From assembly GCA_018266435.1 (NCBI GenBank), contig JAFEAL010000009.1, forward strand, positions 43,041 to 107,040: a stretch of 64,000 bases of DNA, written 5' to 3'. The notes under the pieces are model-generated. The model did no database searches. It was given only the letters and a program-made list of their open reading frames with translations, and was not told where the DNA came from. How positions within the stretch are numbered: position 1 is the first letter of the stretch; every line of letters begins with the position of its first letter. The DNA is from Bacteroidota bacterium (lineage in GTDB: Bacteria > Bacteroidota > Bacteroidia > Cytophagales > Cyclobacteriaceae). Of the stretch, positions 9,801 to 18,650 are shown piece after piece. The position numbers and the translations under genes were made by a program.

Positions 9801-10449
9801 TAACGGCCGGGCCTACTCAGCTTACACATATAATGTTGAGCGGTTGGTTCCGTGGCGAACGCTTACCGGAAGACAGCATTTTTATCTTGATCAGGAATTA
9901 TACATCGCTTACGGTGAGCACTTACCCACCTTTAAACCTGCTCCCTGCCCGGAAGTGTATGGCGACTTGCGTGAGACCTGGAAAAAAGGAAAAGCCAAAG
10001 CGCTCAACTACCTCACCCCGCACGGCAAATGGCACATCCACTCTACCTACATGGAAAACCTGAGAATGCTCACATTATCGCGTGGTATTGAACCCTGCTG
10101 GCTCAGTGAAGTGGATGCAGAAGAACTGGGCATCAAAGACAATGACTGGGTAGAGGTGCACAACGATCATGGCGTGTATGTTACGCGGGCAGTAGTCAGT
10201 TCAAGAATACCCCCGGGTGTTTGTATCGTCTATCACGTACCCGAAAGAACCGTGGGAATACCTAAATCACAATTACGAGGAAACCGCAGAGGTGGCGGCC
10301 ACAACAGCGTAACCCGTGTGCACCTCAAACCCAATTACCTCAATGGGGGGTATGGTCAGTTCTCTTATCACTTTAATTATTGGGGGCCGGTAGCCCCACA
10401 ACGCGATACCCACGTTGTGGTGAAAAAAATGGAAAAATTAGTATGGTAA
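6832..10449 (+). CDS. narG: respiratory nitrate reductase alpha subunit NarG
   Basis: 1205 residues, close to the 1247 of E. coli NarG. The N-terminal FS0 cluster ligands His33, Cys37, Cys41 and Cys76 are in the NarG pattern HxxxCxxxC...C within [13 protein letters not shown] and EPRGCQRG. The segment [10 protein letters not shown] at 201-210 is the family block that carries the molybdenum-binding Asp, and GEQTDV follows. It reduces nitrate to nitrite with a bis-MGD cofactor. There is no twin-arginine signal peptide, so it should sit on the cytoplasmic face with NarH on NarI. It is followed by narH after 44 bases; the cofactor genes lie further down the same strand. Confidence 0.97.
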   Translation: MSWITNIISPKTRKWEEFYRNRFQHDRVVRSTHGVNCTGGCSWQIHVKEGIVVFETQQLDYPLLDNNLPPYEPRGCQRGISYSWYLYSPLRIKYPLIRGSLLDIFRVEKIKAGGDPVKAWENLQNDKQKRGRYQNMRGKGGFRRASWDEVLEIMAAANIYTAKKYGPDRVIGFSPIPAMSMLSYASGARFLQLFGGVNLSFYDWYCDLPPAFPEIWGEQTDVCESADWYNAKMIADMGTNLNMTRTPDCHFFAESRHNGTKAVVFSPDFSQLCKYADQWIPLHAGSDAAFWMAATHVILKEYHYEKQTPYFIDYVKRYTDSPMLVHLDKTGNTYTPGRLVRANELSKWKDIENGDWKFLSVDELTGNYVVPKGTMGYRWDKNGGKWNMKYECGETDLTYNPLLTFLNKKDEVFQVEFTEFGLAKKTQRGVPIKWLDTVNGKIPVTTVYDLIMAQYGVGRNLDGQYPADYTDANAAYTPAWQEIFTGIDSKTVLQFAREWADTANTTGGKCIILVGAGVNHWYHQNLMYRAGAMALMLCGCIGKNGGGLNHYVGQEKLAPVDSWSAIAFAKDWVPVSRLQQAPLWHYINTCQYRYDGHYAKYNTVPENKWTDKHVADTIFTSVRNGWMPYYPQFNENTLELSKQAIANGAKTDDDIKNYVLEKLKLKELKYSVSDPDAEENFPRVWYIWRGNALLASMKGHEYALKHYLGTHNNAIGTDAEEKPQEVKWHDMAPVGKMDLVVDLNFRMDSSALYSDIVLPAASWYEKADLNSTDLHSFIHPLGQAVAPVWESKTDWDIFKHLAKATSELAKKYFSEVQKDVVTTPLSHDSPDEVTQPVIKDWYKGECEVVPGKSMHKLTVVERDYTHLYEKFITLGEAIREKGLGAHGNHYLCKEEYDEMCTSHHFHQRKFQGKTLPSIQEDEWAANAVLHLSTLTNGKLTEKAYQYMEQKTGLILADLSEGSRDVRIRYADLLAKPHRYNTSPVWSGLMNNGRAYSAYTYNVERLVPWRTLTGRQHFYLDQELYIAYGEHLPTFKPAPCPEVYGDLRETWKKGKAKALNYLTPHGKWHIHSTYMENLRMLTLSRGIEPCWLSEVDAEELGIKDNDWVEVHNDHGVYVTRAVVSSRIPPGVCIVYHVPERTVGIPKSQLRGNRRGGGHNSVTRVHLKPNYLNGGYGQFSYHFNYWGPVAPQRDTHVVVKKMEKLVW

Positions 10450-10493
10450 CCTTATTCTGAAAAATGAAACTCTGAACCTTAAAATCTTCAATT

Positions 10494-12044
10494 ATGGACG
10501 TTCGCTCACAAATAGCCATGGTCTTTCATCTGGATAAATGCATCGGGTGCCATACTTGTTCCATTGCGTGCAAAAACATCTGGACCGATCGTAAAGGAGC
10601 AGAATACATGTGGTGGAACAACGTAGAGACCAAACCCGGCACGGGCTATCCTACTAAATGGGAAGATCAGGATATTTACAAAGGAGGATGGGAAAAGAAA
10701 AATGGCAGCATCCACCTGAAAGGGGCCGGCAAAAGACGCGGGCTGGTCAATATCTTTTACAATCCTAATCTTCCGGTCATTGATGATTACTACGAACCTT
10801 TTACGTATAAATACCTTGACCTGATTGAATCTCCCGAAGGAGATGATCAGCCAACTGCCCGCCCTGTTTCATTAATAACAGGAAAACCAATCGACATCAA
10901 AATGGGGCCTAACTGGGACGATGATTTGGGCGGTACGCCCGACTACGCCCGTCATGACCCCAACATGAAAAATATTTCACCTGAAGAACAGGAGGTAATG
11001 TTTCAATTAGAGAAAATGGCGTTCTTCTATCTTCCCAGGATTTGTAATCATTGTTTGAACCCGGCTTGTGTAGCTTCTTGCCCTTCCGGAGCGATTTATA
11101 AACGAGGTGAAGATGGCGTGGTGCTCATCAACCAGGAAGTGTGCCGCGCCTGGAGAATGTGTGTAACCGCCTGTCCGTATAAAAAATCGTATTACAACTG
11201 GTACACCGGCAAGTCAGAGAAATGCATTCTGTGTTACCCTCGCATTGAAGCCGGCCTGGCTCCCGCCTGCATGCACTCCTGTGTGGGTAGAATCCGGTAT
11301 TTGGGGGTACTGTTGTACGATTCCTCAAAAATTGAGGAGGCAGCAAGTTCAGATGAAAAGGATTTAATAAAAAACCAATTAAACATCATTCTCGATCCCT
11401 TCGATGAAAAAGTGATTGAAGCCGCTAAGAAGAATGGCGTAGCCGATTCTACCATTCATGCTGCACAATTTTCTCCGGTGTACAAGTTTGTAAAACAATG
11501 GGGACTCGCCTTGCCCTTGCATCCGGAATTTCGTACCCTGCCCATGTTATTTTATGTTCCACCGTTGCTGCCGGTAATGGCCACCGTTAAAAAAGTAGAC
11601 CACAAAGAGCAACTGGAAAAAGTAAGTCCGGTTGCAAAAAAATGGAATGACAACTGGCTTTACGATACCAGCACGAAAGAACTGTGGGGAACACTCGATC
11701 AGATACGCTTCCCGTTAAAATACATTGCCAACTTACTTAGCGCAGGCGATGAAGATGTCATTAAAGACAAGTGGAAAAAACTGATGGCCGTACGCATTCA
11801 TCGCAGAAGAGTTACTGTTGGAGATGTGAGCCATGAAAAAGCTGAAAAAGTTTTGAAAGAGGCCGGCCTTACCGCTGAAACTGCCGATGCCATTTATGCA
11901 CTCACCTCGCTTCCAAAGTTTGAAGAACGCTTTGTCATTCCGGCAGCACACCGCGAGCAAGCCATTGAAATGATGGATTTTACCGGTGATACCAAGGGCG
12001 AAACCGGTTTTGGTATTAAATCAAAAGTAAAGCGAGGCCTCTGA
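10494..12044 (+). CDS. narH: respiratory nitrate reductase beta subunit NarH
   Basis: 516 residues (E. coli NarH has 512). It holds four ferredoxin-like cysteine groups; the first is Cys16, Cys19, Cys22, Cys26 (CIGCHTCSIAC). In the group near 217-227 (CRAWRMCVTACPYKK) Trp220 takes the place of one Cys, the hallmark that makes one cluster a 3Fe-4S centre in NarH. It passes electrons from the NarI haems to the NarG active site. The C-terminal part (from about 350) matches the NarH-specific extension. Spacing to narJ is 35 bases. Confidence 0.97.
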   Translation: MDVRSQIAMVFHLDKCIGCHTCSIACKNIWTDRKGAEYMWWNNVETKPGTGYPTKWEDQDIYKGGWEKKNGSIHLKGAGKRRGLVNIFYNPNLPVIDDYYEPFTYKYLDLIESPEGDDQPTARPVSLITGKPIDIKMGPNWDDDLGGTPDYARHDPNMKNISPEEQEVMFQLEKMAFFYLPRICNHCLNPACVASCPSGAIYKRGEDGVVLINQEVCRAWRMCVTACPYKKSYYNWYTGKSEKCILCYPRIEAGLAPACMHSCVGRIRYLGVLLYDSSKIEEAASSDEKDLIKNQLNIILDPFDEKVIEAAKKNGVADSTIHAAQFSPVYKFVKQWGLALPLHPEFRTLPMLFYVPPLLPVMATVKKVDHKEQLEKVSPVAKKWNDNWLYDTSTKELWGTLDQIRFPLKYIANLLSAGDEDVIKDKWKKLMAVRIHRRRVTVGDVSHEKAEKVLKEAGLTAETADAIYALTSLPKFEERFVIPAAHREQAIEMMDFTGDTKGETGFGIKSKVKRGL

Positions 12045-12079
12045 CCTAAACATGAAATAATGAGCTTAAAAAAATAGTT

Positions 12080-12829
12080 ATGAAAAGCGCACCCGGTACT
12101 ACTGAAAAAACAACCTCCTCCCTTCAGCCTTTGATGAATTATAATTTGATGGCTGATTTATTTATGTATCCTGAACATGAGGATTACAAAAAAAAGGTAA
12201 AGGCGCTTCACGCCTATCTTCTAAACGAACATACTGAATCTGCTGAAGCCTTAAAAAATTTTGTTGAGTTTACCGAAGCTTCTTCCATCGTAGAAATTCA
12301 GGAACTCTTTCTGCGCTCGTTCGACATCCAAGCCATCACTACGCTGGACATTGGTTTTATCTTATTCGGTGAAGATTATAAGCGTGGAAAATTACTGGTG
12401 CATTTGAACGAAGAACATAATAAAGCAGGCAATACTTGTGAAACCGAACTGTCCGATCATTTGCCCAACCTGTTGCGCCTGATTTACAAAATGCCGGATG
12501 AGATTATGCGAAATGAAATTGCCACACTCTTGGTTTTGCCGGCTGTTGTAAAAATGATCAGCGAATTTTCAGTTGAAAAAATAGAAAAAAAAGATGAGGT
12601 CTATAAAAAGCACCAGAAAGTGATCTTAGATTATTCACAAAACTACCGCACAGCTTACCAAAGTTGCCTCCAGGCACTATTCTTAGTTCTGAAAAAAGAT
12701 TTTGGTTACGAGTGCACCCCGGAAGCAGAAAATAAAACAAACGCACAAGCTGATCCCAACCATCATGAAAACACCTCGATAAAAGATTTTAGCCTCAACA
12801 TTGAAACTGAAATGCTTACTGAAAAATAA
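12080..12829 (+). CDS. narJ: nitrate reductase assembly chaperone NarJ
   Basis: 249 residues, all-helical, of the NarJ/TorD chaperone class. The segment ELFLRSFDIQAITTLDIGF followed by LFGEDYKRGKLLVHL at about 70-115 corresponds to the conserved NarJ core in which the chaperone binds the NarG N-terminus before cofactor insertion. The C-terminal third is hydrophilic and variable. Sequence similarity to proteobacterial NarJ is modest, but the position between narH and narI makes the call secure. It acts in the cytoplasm and is not part of the final enzyme. Confidence 0.9.
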   Translation: MKSAPGTTEKTTSSLQPLMNYNLMADLFMYPEHEDYKKKVKALHAYLLNEHTESAEALKNFVEFTEASSIVEIQELFLRSFDIQAITTLDIGFILFGEDYKRGKLLVHLNEEHNKAGNTCETELSDHLPNLLRLIYKMPDEIMRNEIATLLVLPAVVKMISEFSVEKIEKKDEVYKKHQKVILDYSQNYRTAYQSCLQALFLVLKKDFGYECTPEAENKTNAQADPNHHENTSIKDFSLNIETEMLTEK

Positions 12830-12856
12830 ACTCAAACACCCGTAAAATACACTGCC

Positions 12857-13585
12857 ATGGATTACTTAGACAGCTTTATCCTGATCGGCTTACCCTACAC
12901 AGCTTTAGCATTATTCGTGATCGGAACCATTTACCGTTACACAAACAGAAAATTTCAGTTTTCCTCACTCTCGTCAGAATTTCTTGAAGGAAGAAAACTG
13001 TTTTATGGTTCTGTTCCGTTTCACTGGGGAATTTTATTTGTCTTTTGCGGACACCTGACAGCATTCTTAATTCCCAGTACGGTATTGACTTGGAACAGCC
13101 AACCGGCCCGGCTGATGACCCTGGAAATATCCGCTTTCATCTTTGCCATAAGCATGCTGATAGGTCTGATAAATTTGGTCATCAGAAGATATACTACTTC
13201 ACGGTTAAGTCCGGTAACCAATAAGATGGATTTAGTAATCTATGTATTGCTGATCCTTCAAACAGTGGCCGGGCTTTGGATCGCTTATAATTTCAGGTGG
13301 GGTTCTTCCTGGTTCTCAACATTGCTTACGCCTTACCTATATTCCATCTTCAAACTACAGCCAGATACTGCCGCGGTTGTTCTTCTGCCCTGGTCAGTAA
13401 AACTTCACATTGCCACCGCTTTTATCATTATTGCCATCATTCCTTTTTCACGGTTAGTGCACTTGTTGGTGCTTCCGCTCAACTACCTGTGGCGACCTTA
13501 CCAGCAGGTAATGTGGTATTGGGATAAAAATAAAGTTCGCAGTTCTAAGACACCGTGGTCATTGCAGCGCCCAAAAAACACATAG
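12857..13585 (+). CDS. narI: respiratory nitrate reductase gamma subunit NarI
   Basis: 242 residues with five membrane helices, the NarI layout. Histidines in helix 2 (FHWGILFVFCGHLTAF) and helix 5 (KLHIATAFII...RLVHLLVLPLNYLWRP) are the ligands of two b-type haems in the family. NarI takes electrons from menaquinol at the outer side of the inner membrane and anchors NarGH. The last 31 bases overlap the next ORF at 13555. Confidence 0.93.
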   Translation: MDYLDSFILIGLPYTALALFVIGTIYRYTNRKFQFSSLSSEFLEGRKLFYGSVPFHWGILFVFCGHLTAFLIPSTVLTWNSQPARLMTLEISAFIFAISMLIGLINLVIRRYTTSRLSPVTNKMDLVIYVLLILQTVAGLWIAYNFRWGSSWFSTLLTPYLYSIFKLQPDTAAVVLLPWSVKLHIATAFIIIAIIPFSRLVHLLVLPLNYLWRPYQQVMWYWDKNKVRSSKTPWSLQRPKNT

Positions 13586-14031
13586 CCTTGTTTCTGAATA
13601 TTGTAACCGATGACGAGTTGCTAACCAGTCAAATAGTAAAAACCATTTTACTGTTGATCATTGGAGGCTCTATGGGTTACAATTTGTTCCGGGTAGTACG
13701 TGCCGATACACGAAACAAAAAAATCATCATACTGTTGCTGCTCTTTCTTCTTTCTGCCTGTATGATTTTTGTATCGCGACAATACCGGGTAGAAGCTGCA
13801 ATGCTCAAAAATCCGCGGTACGTGCAGGGCACCACCATTGGTTATTGCAGTGTTTTTGCCGAAGGACAGGGGATTGAATTTGAATATAAAATTAACGGAG
13901 TTACCTACCGATGCTGCAACACATTTCATCCGGTTTCCAAAGAGAGCCTTGTAGTTCCGGGAGGGAAATATAAAGTCAGGTATGCTGAGTCTTATCCCAA
14001 TGAAGGAAGAATGATGTTTAAAAAAAATTGA
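13555..14031 (+). CDS. small membrane protein of unknown function in the nar cluster
   Basis: 158 residues from a GTG at 13555 that overlaps narI by 31 bases; the true start may be further in. Two hydrophobic segments lie at about 27-45 and 57-74, followed by a soluble domain of roughly 80 residues rich in beta strands with a KINGVTYRCCNTF motif, a VPGGKYKVRYAESYP segment and a short basic tail. The layout resembles DUF3592-like two-helix proteins but I cannot confirm it. Tight coupling to narI suggests co-expression. Not a known Nar subunit. Confidence 0.65.
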   Translation: MVIAAPKKHIALFLNIVTDDELLTSQIVKTILLLIIGGSMGYNLFRVVRADTRNKKIIILLLLFLLSACMIFVSRQYRVEAAMLKNPRYVQGTTIGYCSVFAEGQGIEFEYKINGVTYRCCNTFHPVSKESLVVPGGKYKVRYAESYPNEGRMMFKKN

Positions 14032-14114
14032 ATTTCTACACTGAAAAATTATAAAAAGGCTTCTATCAAAGGATACGCATTACACTAACCGATGATTCAT
14101 CAAACAGCCGTGCT

Positions 14115-15671
14115 ATGGTACAACGACCGACTACATCGCCCCACCGGATCCTGTTTTTAAGTACACTGGCCTTCACCGTATGTTTTGCTGCATGGATGAT
14201 CAACGGGGTATTGGTCACGTTTCTGGTAAATAATGGTGTATTCAAATGGAACTCTTTAGAAATCGGATGGCTGCTGGGAGTGCCGGTATTAATCGGATCG
14301 GTCATGCGTTTACCGGTAGGGATGCTCACCGACAAATTTGGAGGAAAATGGGTGATGACAGCCATTTTACTTATCAGCGCCATTCCCCTGTATTTTTTAT
14401 CCACCGCAACTAGTTATGGTACGTTTCTGTTATTAAGTTTTGGATTTGGAATTGCGGGAAGCGCGTTTGCCGCAGGTGTAGCCTACACTTCGTTATGGTA
14501 TCCTAAAGAAAAACAAGGCACGGCTCTGGGCATATTCGGAGCTGGAAATATTGGAGCCGCTCTGACTACGTTATTGGCACCAAATATTTTAAATTCACTC
14601 ACACACAACAATACCAATCTTGATGCCTGGAGAAACTTACCCCAATTGTATTCGGCTTTACTTGTCGTGGTTGCTGTTTTATTTTTAGTATTTGCCCAAA
14701 ACAAAAAGCCATCAGAAATAAAATCATTCTCACAAAGGCTGGCCCCATTAAAGCAAGCCCGGGTGTGGAGGTTTGGCTTGTATTATTTTGTAGTGTTCGG
14801 AAGTTTTATAGCCCTCACGCAATGGCTCATTCCCTACTATGTCAATGTTTACTCCATGTCCATTGTTACTGCGGGTTTCATGACTACCGCATTCAACCTT
14901 CCGTCAGGTATTGTTAGAATTGCAGGTGGAGTTCTGTCTGACAAAGTCGGAGCAAGAACAGTTCTGTATTGGGTGTTTGGCACCTGCCTCGTGTGTTTAA
15001 TATTGTTAATACCCCCGCGCGTAGAAATACGAACTCCCGGTCAGGGCATTATGGCAACCAAAAGCGGAATCATAACAGTTGTTTCTGACAGCCTCATTGT
15101 CGTGCAATCAGGGATACCCGAAGAAGGAAAAATTATTTTTCCTCTTTACACTAAAGGAAAGGGAGTTGACCATGTCAGCATCCGTTTTGGTATGCACCAC
15201 GATAGTGAAGGGTTTTTATTTCTTCCCACTGCGCTATCGTGGCAGGAGCCTGTAGTAAAAGAAGGAGACAACGTGAGCAAAGGACAATTAATTGCCAAGG
15301 GGATAACGTTAATTTATTTTCAGGCTAACAAATGGATTTTTTCAGGACTAGTGTTTATTGTGGGTATCATGTTTGGCATTGGCAGTGCGGCCGTGTTTAA
15401 GCACATCTCAACGTATTACCCAAAAGATATTGGTACGGTGGGCGGCATCGTTGGGGTGTTGGGCGGTCTCGGTGGTTTTTTTGATCCTATTCTGTTTGGT
15501 TATCTGCTAACAATAACCGGGGTATGGACTACCTGCTGGGTATTTTTGGCCATCATCACGCTCATCAGTGTAACCTTCATGCGTTTGGCCATTGCTTATA
15601 CAAAAGTGGGCGTGTTCTCTGTTCCAAAAGAAACTATTGAACAAAATAAAATGATAAATCCTGACAGGTGA
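14115..15671 (+). CDS. narK: NarK-type nitrate/nitrite transporter with an inserted periplasmic domain
   Basis: 518 residues against about 400-460 usual for NarK. It has both nitrate signature motifs: GAGNIGAALTTLLAP in helix 5 and GTVGGIVGVLGGLGGFFDP in helix 11. Helices 1-9 and 10-12 are separated by an extra stretch of about 105 residues (about 300-405, bases about 15012-15330). This stretch has no membrane helix and contains two short patterns like a split barrel-sandwich (biotinyl/lipoyl-like) fold: GIMATKSGIITVVSDSLIVV and VVKEGDNVSKGQLIAKG. By helix count it faces the periplasm. Transport of nitrate, or exchange for nitrite, is well supported by the motifs and by position after narI; the role of the insert is unknown. 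Confidence 0.9.
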   Translation: MVQRPTTSPHRILFLSTLAFTVCFAAWMINGVLVTFLVNNGVFKWNSLEIGWLLGVPVLIGSVMRLPVGMLTDKFGGKWVMTAILLISAIPLYFLSTATSYGTFLLLSFGFGIAGSAFAAGVAYTSLWYPKEKQGTALGIFGAGNIGAALTTLLAPNILNSLTHNNTNLDAWRNLPQLYSALLVVVAVLFLVFAQNKKPSEIKSFSQRLAPLKQARVWRFGLYYFVVFGSFIALTQWLIPYYVNVYSMSIVTAGFMTTAFNLPSGIVRIAGGVLSDKVGARTVLYWVFGTCLVCLILLIPPRVEIRTPGQGIMATKSGIITVVSDSLIVVQSGIPEEGKIIFPLYTKGKGVDHVSIRFGMHHDSEGFLFLPTALSWQEPVVKEGDNVSKGQLIAKGITLIYFQANKWIFSGLVFIVGIMFGIGSAAVFKHISTYYPKDIGTVGGIVGVLGGLGGFFDPILFGYLLTITGVWTTCWVFLAIITLISVTFMRLAIAYTKVGVFSVPKETIEQNKMINPDR

Positions 15672-15728
15672 ACAAACGTATTAGCTCTGAACTTGACAAA
15701 CAGAAAGACAGGTCAAACTAATTTTTTA

Positions 15729-16817
15729 ATGAACTCCCCTAATCCATATCAAAATATTTTTCTAAGCCGGATAAAAGAGATGATCAAAACTCATCCACCG
15801 GTTTATTTTGGTTTGGTCATGTCAACCGGCATTATTTCTATTGCGGCTCACTTGCTGGGAAATTTTATCCTGGGTGAGGTGTTATTTTGGCTGAATCTAG
15901 TAGCCTATCTTTTTTTATGGGTATTGAATCTGATTCGTTTGTTTTTTTACACATATTATTTTCTTGACGATATCCACAGCCACCAGCGAGGCCCCGGATT
16001 TTTTACCGCTATTGCGGGAACTTGCATTTTAGGCAGTCAGTTTATCATCATTCGCGAAGACTACATCACCGCTACTTTTTTATGGGTTATCGGGGTTATC
16101 CTTTGGGTTGTAATTACCTATATCATTTTCACCACACTTACCATTAAAGAAAAAAAGCCACCGCTGAGCGAGGGAATTACAGGTGCTTGGCTGCTGGCTG
16201 TAGTTTCTACCCAGTCCATCGCAGTATTAACAACCCTGATTGCCTCGCACTGGGATCAGCCTTACAAATTAGAGGCTAATTTTTTTGCATTGTCCATGTG
16301 GCTATGGGGTGGTATGCTTTATATCTGGATGATCTCGCTGATTTTTTACCGGTATACCTTTTTTAAATTTTCACCGGGCGACCTTGCTCCACCTTATTGG
16401 ATTAATATGGGGGCCATGGCTATCTCTGCACTGGCCGGTTCGTTACTGATCATCAATGTAGATCATGCTCCCTTTTTACTTTCGTTGCTGCCGTTCTTAA
16501 AAGGATTTACTGTTTTTTATTGGGCAACCGGCACGTGGTGGATACCGATGTTGGTGATTCTTGCCGTGTGGCGTCATGCCTACAAAAAATTTCCGCTTAC
16601 GTATGATCCACAATATTGGGGAGCAGTGTTTCCATTAGGTATGTACACCGTAGCCACATTACGAATGGCTCATGCCTTATCGCTGGATTTTCTGCTGCCA
16701 CTGCCCCATTATTTTATTTATGTCGCCTTGTGTGCCTGGGCAATCACGTTTGCAGGCATGTTGCGCAGTTTAATTTTATTATTCATTACACATGAAAAAA
16801 AAGTAGAAGCCGATTAA
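15729..16817 (+). CDS. TDT-family (TehA/SLAC1-like) membrane transporter
   Basis: 362 residues if the ATG at 15729 is used; the frame is open to a TTG at 15693. About ten membrane helices. The start HPPVYFGLVMSTGIISIAAHLLG is the typical first helix of tellurite-resistance/dicarboxylate transporter (TDT) proteins, a family that includes TehA and plant SLAC1 anion channels. SLAC1 homologues pass nitrate and chloride, so a nitrate or nitrite channel role in this nar island is reasonable but inferred. It lies 57 bases after narK. Confidence 0.82.
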   Translation: MNSPNPYQNIFLSRIKEMIKTHPPVYFGLVMSTGIISIAAHLLGNFILGEVLFWLNLVAYLFLWVLNLIRLFFYTYYFLDDIHSHQRGPGFFTAIAGTCILGSQFIIIREDYITATFLWVIGVILWVVITYIIFTTLTIKEKKPPLSEGITGAWLLAVVSTQSIAVLTTLIASHWDQPYKLEANFFALSMWLWGGMLYIWMISLIFYRYTFFKFSPGDLAPPYWINMGAMAISALAGSLLIINVDHAPFLLSLLPFLKGFTVFYWATGTWWIPMLVILAVWRHAYKKFPLTYDPQYWGAVFPLGMYTVATLRMAHALSLDFLLPLPHYFIYVALCAWAITFAGMLRSLILLFITHEKKVEAD

Positions 16818-16852
16818 GTTTCATAAGAAAATGATTTTTCATCATTACAAAT

Positions 16853-16866
16853 ATGATCTCTGTCAT
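16853..16866. promoter_or_regulatory. FNR/DNR-like box upstream of the hemerythrin gene
   Basis: ATGAT-CTCT-GTCAT has the FNR/DNR geometry (TTGAT-N4-RTCAA) with 4 of 5 bases symmetric in each arm. It lies in the 112-base gap after the TDT gene. A second inverted repeat, AATGAT-N5-ATCATT, is just upstream at 16830-16846. Start-site position is not clear. Confidence 0.4.
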
Positions 16867-16929
16867 GGTTAAGGTTACACTGAATTTTTATATTACACCT
16901 GAAGAAATTTTGATTAACTCCAACTTGCA

Positions 16930-17628
16930 ATGAACAATATTTTTAAAAACCCCGAAACCTCAAAAACAGACTATATCAAAAGGTTTGTTGAGAAAGACGA
17001 AGGTAATGACCCGATCTACTCGCCAATGGCACCCCCCAATGCCTACACACCACCAGCCATGGAGTCGGTTACTTATAAAGAGTTACATCCGGCATTACAG
17101 CATTTTATGGATGAACACAAAGTCACGCTGAAAAAATTAGAAGAACTGGAAGTGGTCTTAATTGAAATACGAAAAGAAGGAATTAACAAAGAAAGAAACA
17201 GCAAGCTGGGCGAGTTTTTTGAGTTTCTCGACAACAATATTGTTGGGCATAACCTGAAAGAAGAACGAGTGTTGTTTCCGTTCATCCACGACCGTATGAT
17301 TGATAATGGAGAGCATGGCACAGGAACCATCCCCGACACAGCCGTAGACATGCTGGAAAACGATCACATCAAAATAATGGAACTGGCCACCTTAACATTT
17401 AGCCTGATGGGCATAGCCTCACGCCTTACTGACCCTGTATCTTATGCGTTGCTCATTGATACTGCCCTGGAACAAGGATTATCTTTGGTGGAATTATTGC
17501 GCCTGCATATTTTCAGAGAAGACCACGTGGTATTTCCATTGGCCCATAAATACTTAACCCCGAATGATTGGAATGAGATCACCGGTAAGATGAAAAGATA
17601 TTTTTCAATTAAATTACCCGAAGAATAA
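16930..17628 (+). CDS. hemerythrin-domain protein, likely NO/Fe-S stress related
   Basis: 232 residues. After a 50-residue flexible N-terminus rich in Pro and charged residues comes a four-helix hemerythrin-like domain. Its His/Glu ligands appear in order: HPALQHFMDEH, NNIVGHNLKEERVLFPFIHDRM, ENDHIKIME and LRLHIFREDHVVFPLAHKY. Such di-iron proteins bind oxygen or NO, or help repair Fe-S clusters (YtfE/RIC). Placement between nitrate-reduction genes and moaA fits protection from NO formed from nitrite. The specific activity is inferred. It precedes moaA by 23 bases and an FNR-like box lies upstream. Confidence 0.87.
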   Translation: MNNIFKNPETSKTDYIKRFVEKDEGNDPIYSPMAPPNAYTPPAMESVTYKELHPALQHFMDEHKVTLKKLEELEVVLIEIRKEGINKERNSKLGEFFEFLDNNIVGHNLKEERVLFPFIHDRMIDNGEHGTGTIPDTAVDMLENDHIKIMELATLTFSLMGIASRLTDPVSYALLIDTALEQGLSLVELLRLHIFREDHVVFPLAHKYLTPNDWNEITGKMKRYFSIKLPEE

Positions 17629-17651
17629 CAACCGGAACAAGGAAAACCGCC

Positions 17652-18635
17652 ATGCTGAAAGATACATTCAACCGGGATCATCATTACCTGCGAATCTCAC
17701 TGACCGACAAATGCAACCTGCGCTGCAGCTATTGCAACCCGGTGGATTTACCCAAAGGATATTTTGCCCACTCCAATAAAATGTCAGTTGACGAAATAGA
17801 TACCATTGCCGGAACATTTGTGCAACTGGGCATAAAAAAAATCAGGCTGACCGGTGGAGAACCCCTGGTACGGAAGGATGCCAAAGAAATCATCAGACGA
17901 TTATCAAAATACCCGGTTGAACTTGCCATAACTACTAATGGCGTATTCGTTCATGAGTTTATCGAAGTCTTTCAGCAGGCGGGTTTACAGTCAGTAAATG
18001 TAAGCCTCGATTCGCTCAAGAAAGATACCAATACCCTCATCACCGGCCGTGATGAATTTGACCGGGTTATTCAAAACATTGGCCTTCTGTTAAAAAATAA
18101 TTTCCGGGTAAAAATAAATACGGTAGTCATAAAGGGTGTAAACGAACATGAACTACCCCATTTTGTAGAATGGACCAAACATGAGCCTGTGCATGTTCGC
18201 TTTATTGAGTTTATGCCATTTACCGGAAATCAATGGAGCCGTGAAAAAGTATTTTCACACGATGAAATGTTGCAGCTGATTGCTAAACAATATGCTTTCA
18301 TCAATCTGCCCAACAAAAAACATGATACCGATAAAAAATATGCCGTAGCGGGGCACCAAGGTACGTTTGCCATTATCAGCACCATGAGTCGCCCGTTTTG
18401 CAGTGGATGCAATCGCCTGCGATTAACCACCGATGGCAAAATGAAAAATTGTCTTTTTTCAAAATCGGAAGTAGATATTCTGAGTGCACTACGCAGTGGG
18501 TCAGACATTGTTCCGTTAATAAAGCAATGTGTGTGGAGTAAAGACGAAATGTTGGGTGGCCAGTTTTCAACTGCCTATGAAAAACTCGACAGTTCAAAAA
18601 TAAACAACCGGAGTATGATCAATATCGGAGGATGA
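17652..18635 (+). CDS. moaA: GTP 3',8-cyclase MoaA
   Basis: 327 residues, standard length. The radical-SAM 4Fe-4S site is Cys21, Cys25, Cys28 (CNLRCSYC). The second, substrate-binding cluster is Cys250, Cys253, Cys267 (CSGCNRLRL...KNC). The protein ends in Gly-Gly, which MoaA needs for catalysis. It converts GTP to 3',8-cyclo-GTP, the first step of molybdopterin synthesis together with MoaC. It opens the cofactor part of the island. Confidence 0.96.
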   Translation: MLKDTFNRDHHYLRISLTDKCNLRCSYCNPVDLPKGYFAHSNKMSVDEIDTIAGTFVQLGIKKIRLTGGEPLVRKDAKEIIRRLSKYPVELAITTNGVFVHEFIEVFQQAGLQSVNVSLDSLKKDTNTLITGRDEFDRVIQNIGLLLKNNFRVKINTVVIKGVNEHELPHFVEWTKHEPVHVRFIEFMPFTGNQWSREKVFSHDEMLQLIAKQYAFINLPNKKHDTDKKYAVAGHQGTFAIISTMSRPFCSGCNRLRLTTDGKMKNCLFSKSEVDILSALRSGSDIVPLIKQCVWSKDEMLGGQFSTAYEKLDSSKINNRSMINIGG

Positions 18636-18650
18636 AGAATACCTGTATTT

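Noticed and set aside
6832..10449. Nitrite oxidoreductase (NxrA) instead of NarG
   Set aside because: Close match to NarG blocks such as [10 protein letters not shown] and the full narGHJI plus narK order.
14093..14102. TGAT-TC-ATCA palindrome before narK
   Set aside because: The 2-base spacer is too short for an FNR dimer and it lies only 13 bases before the start codon.
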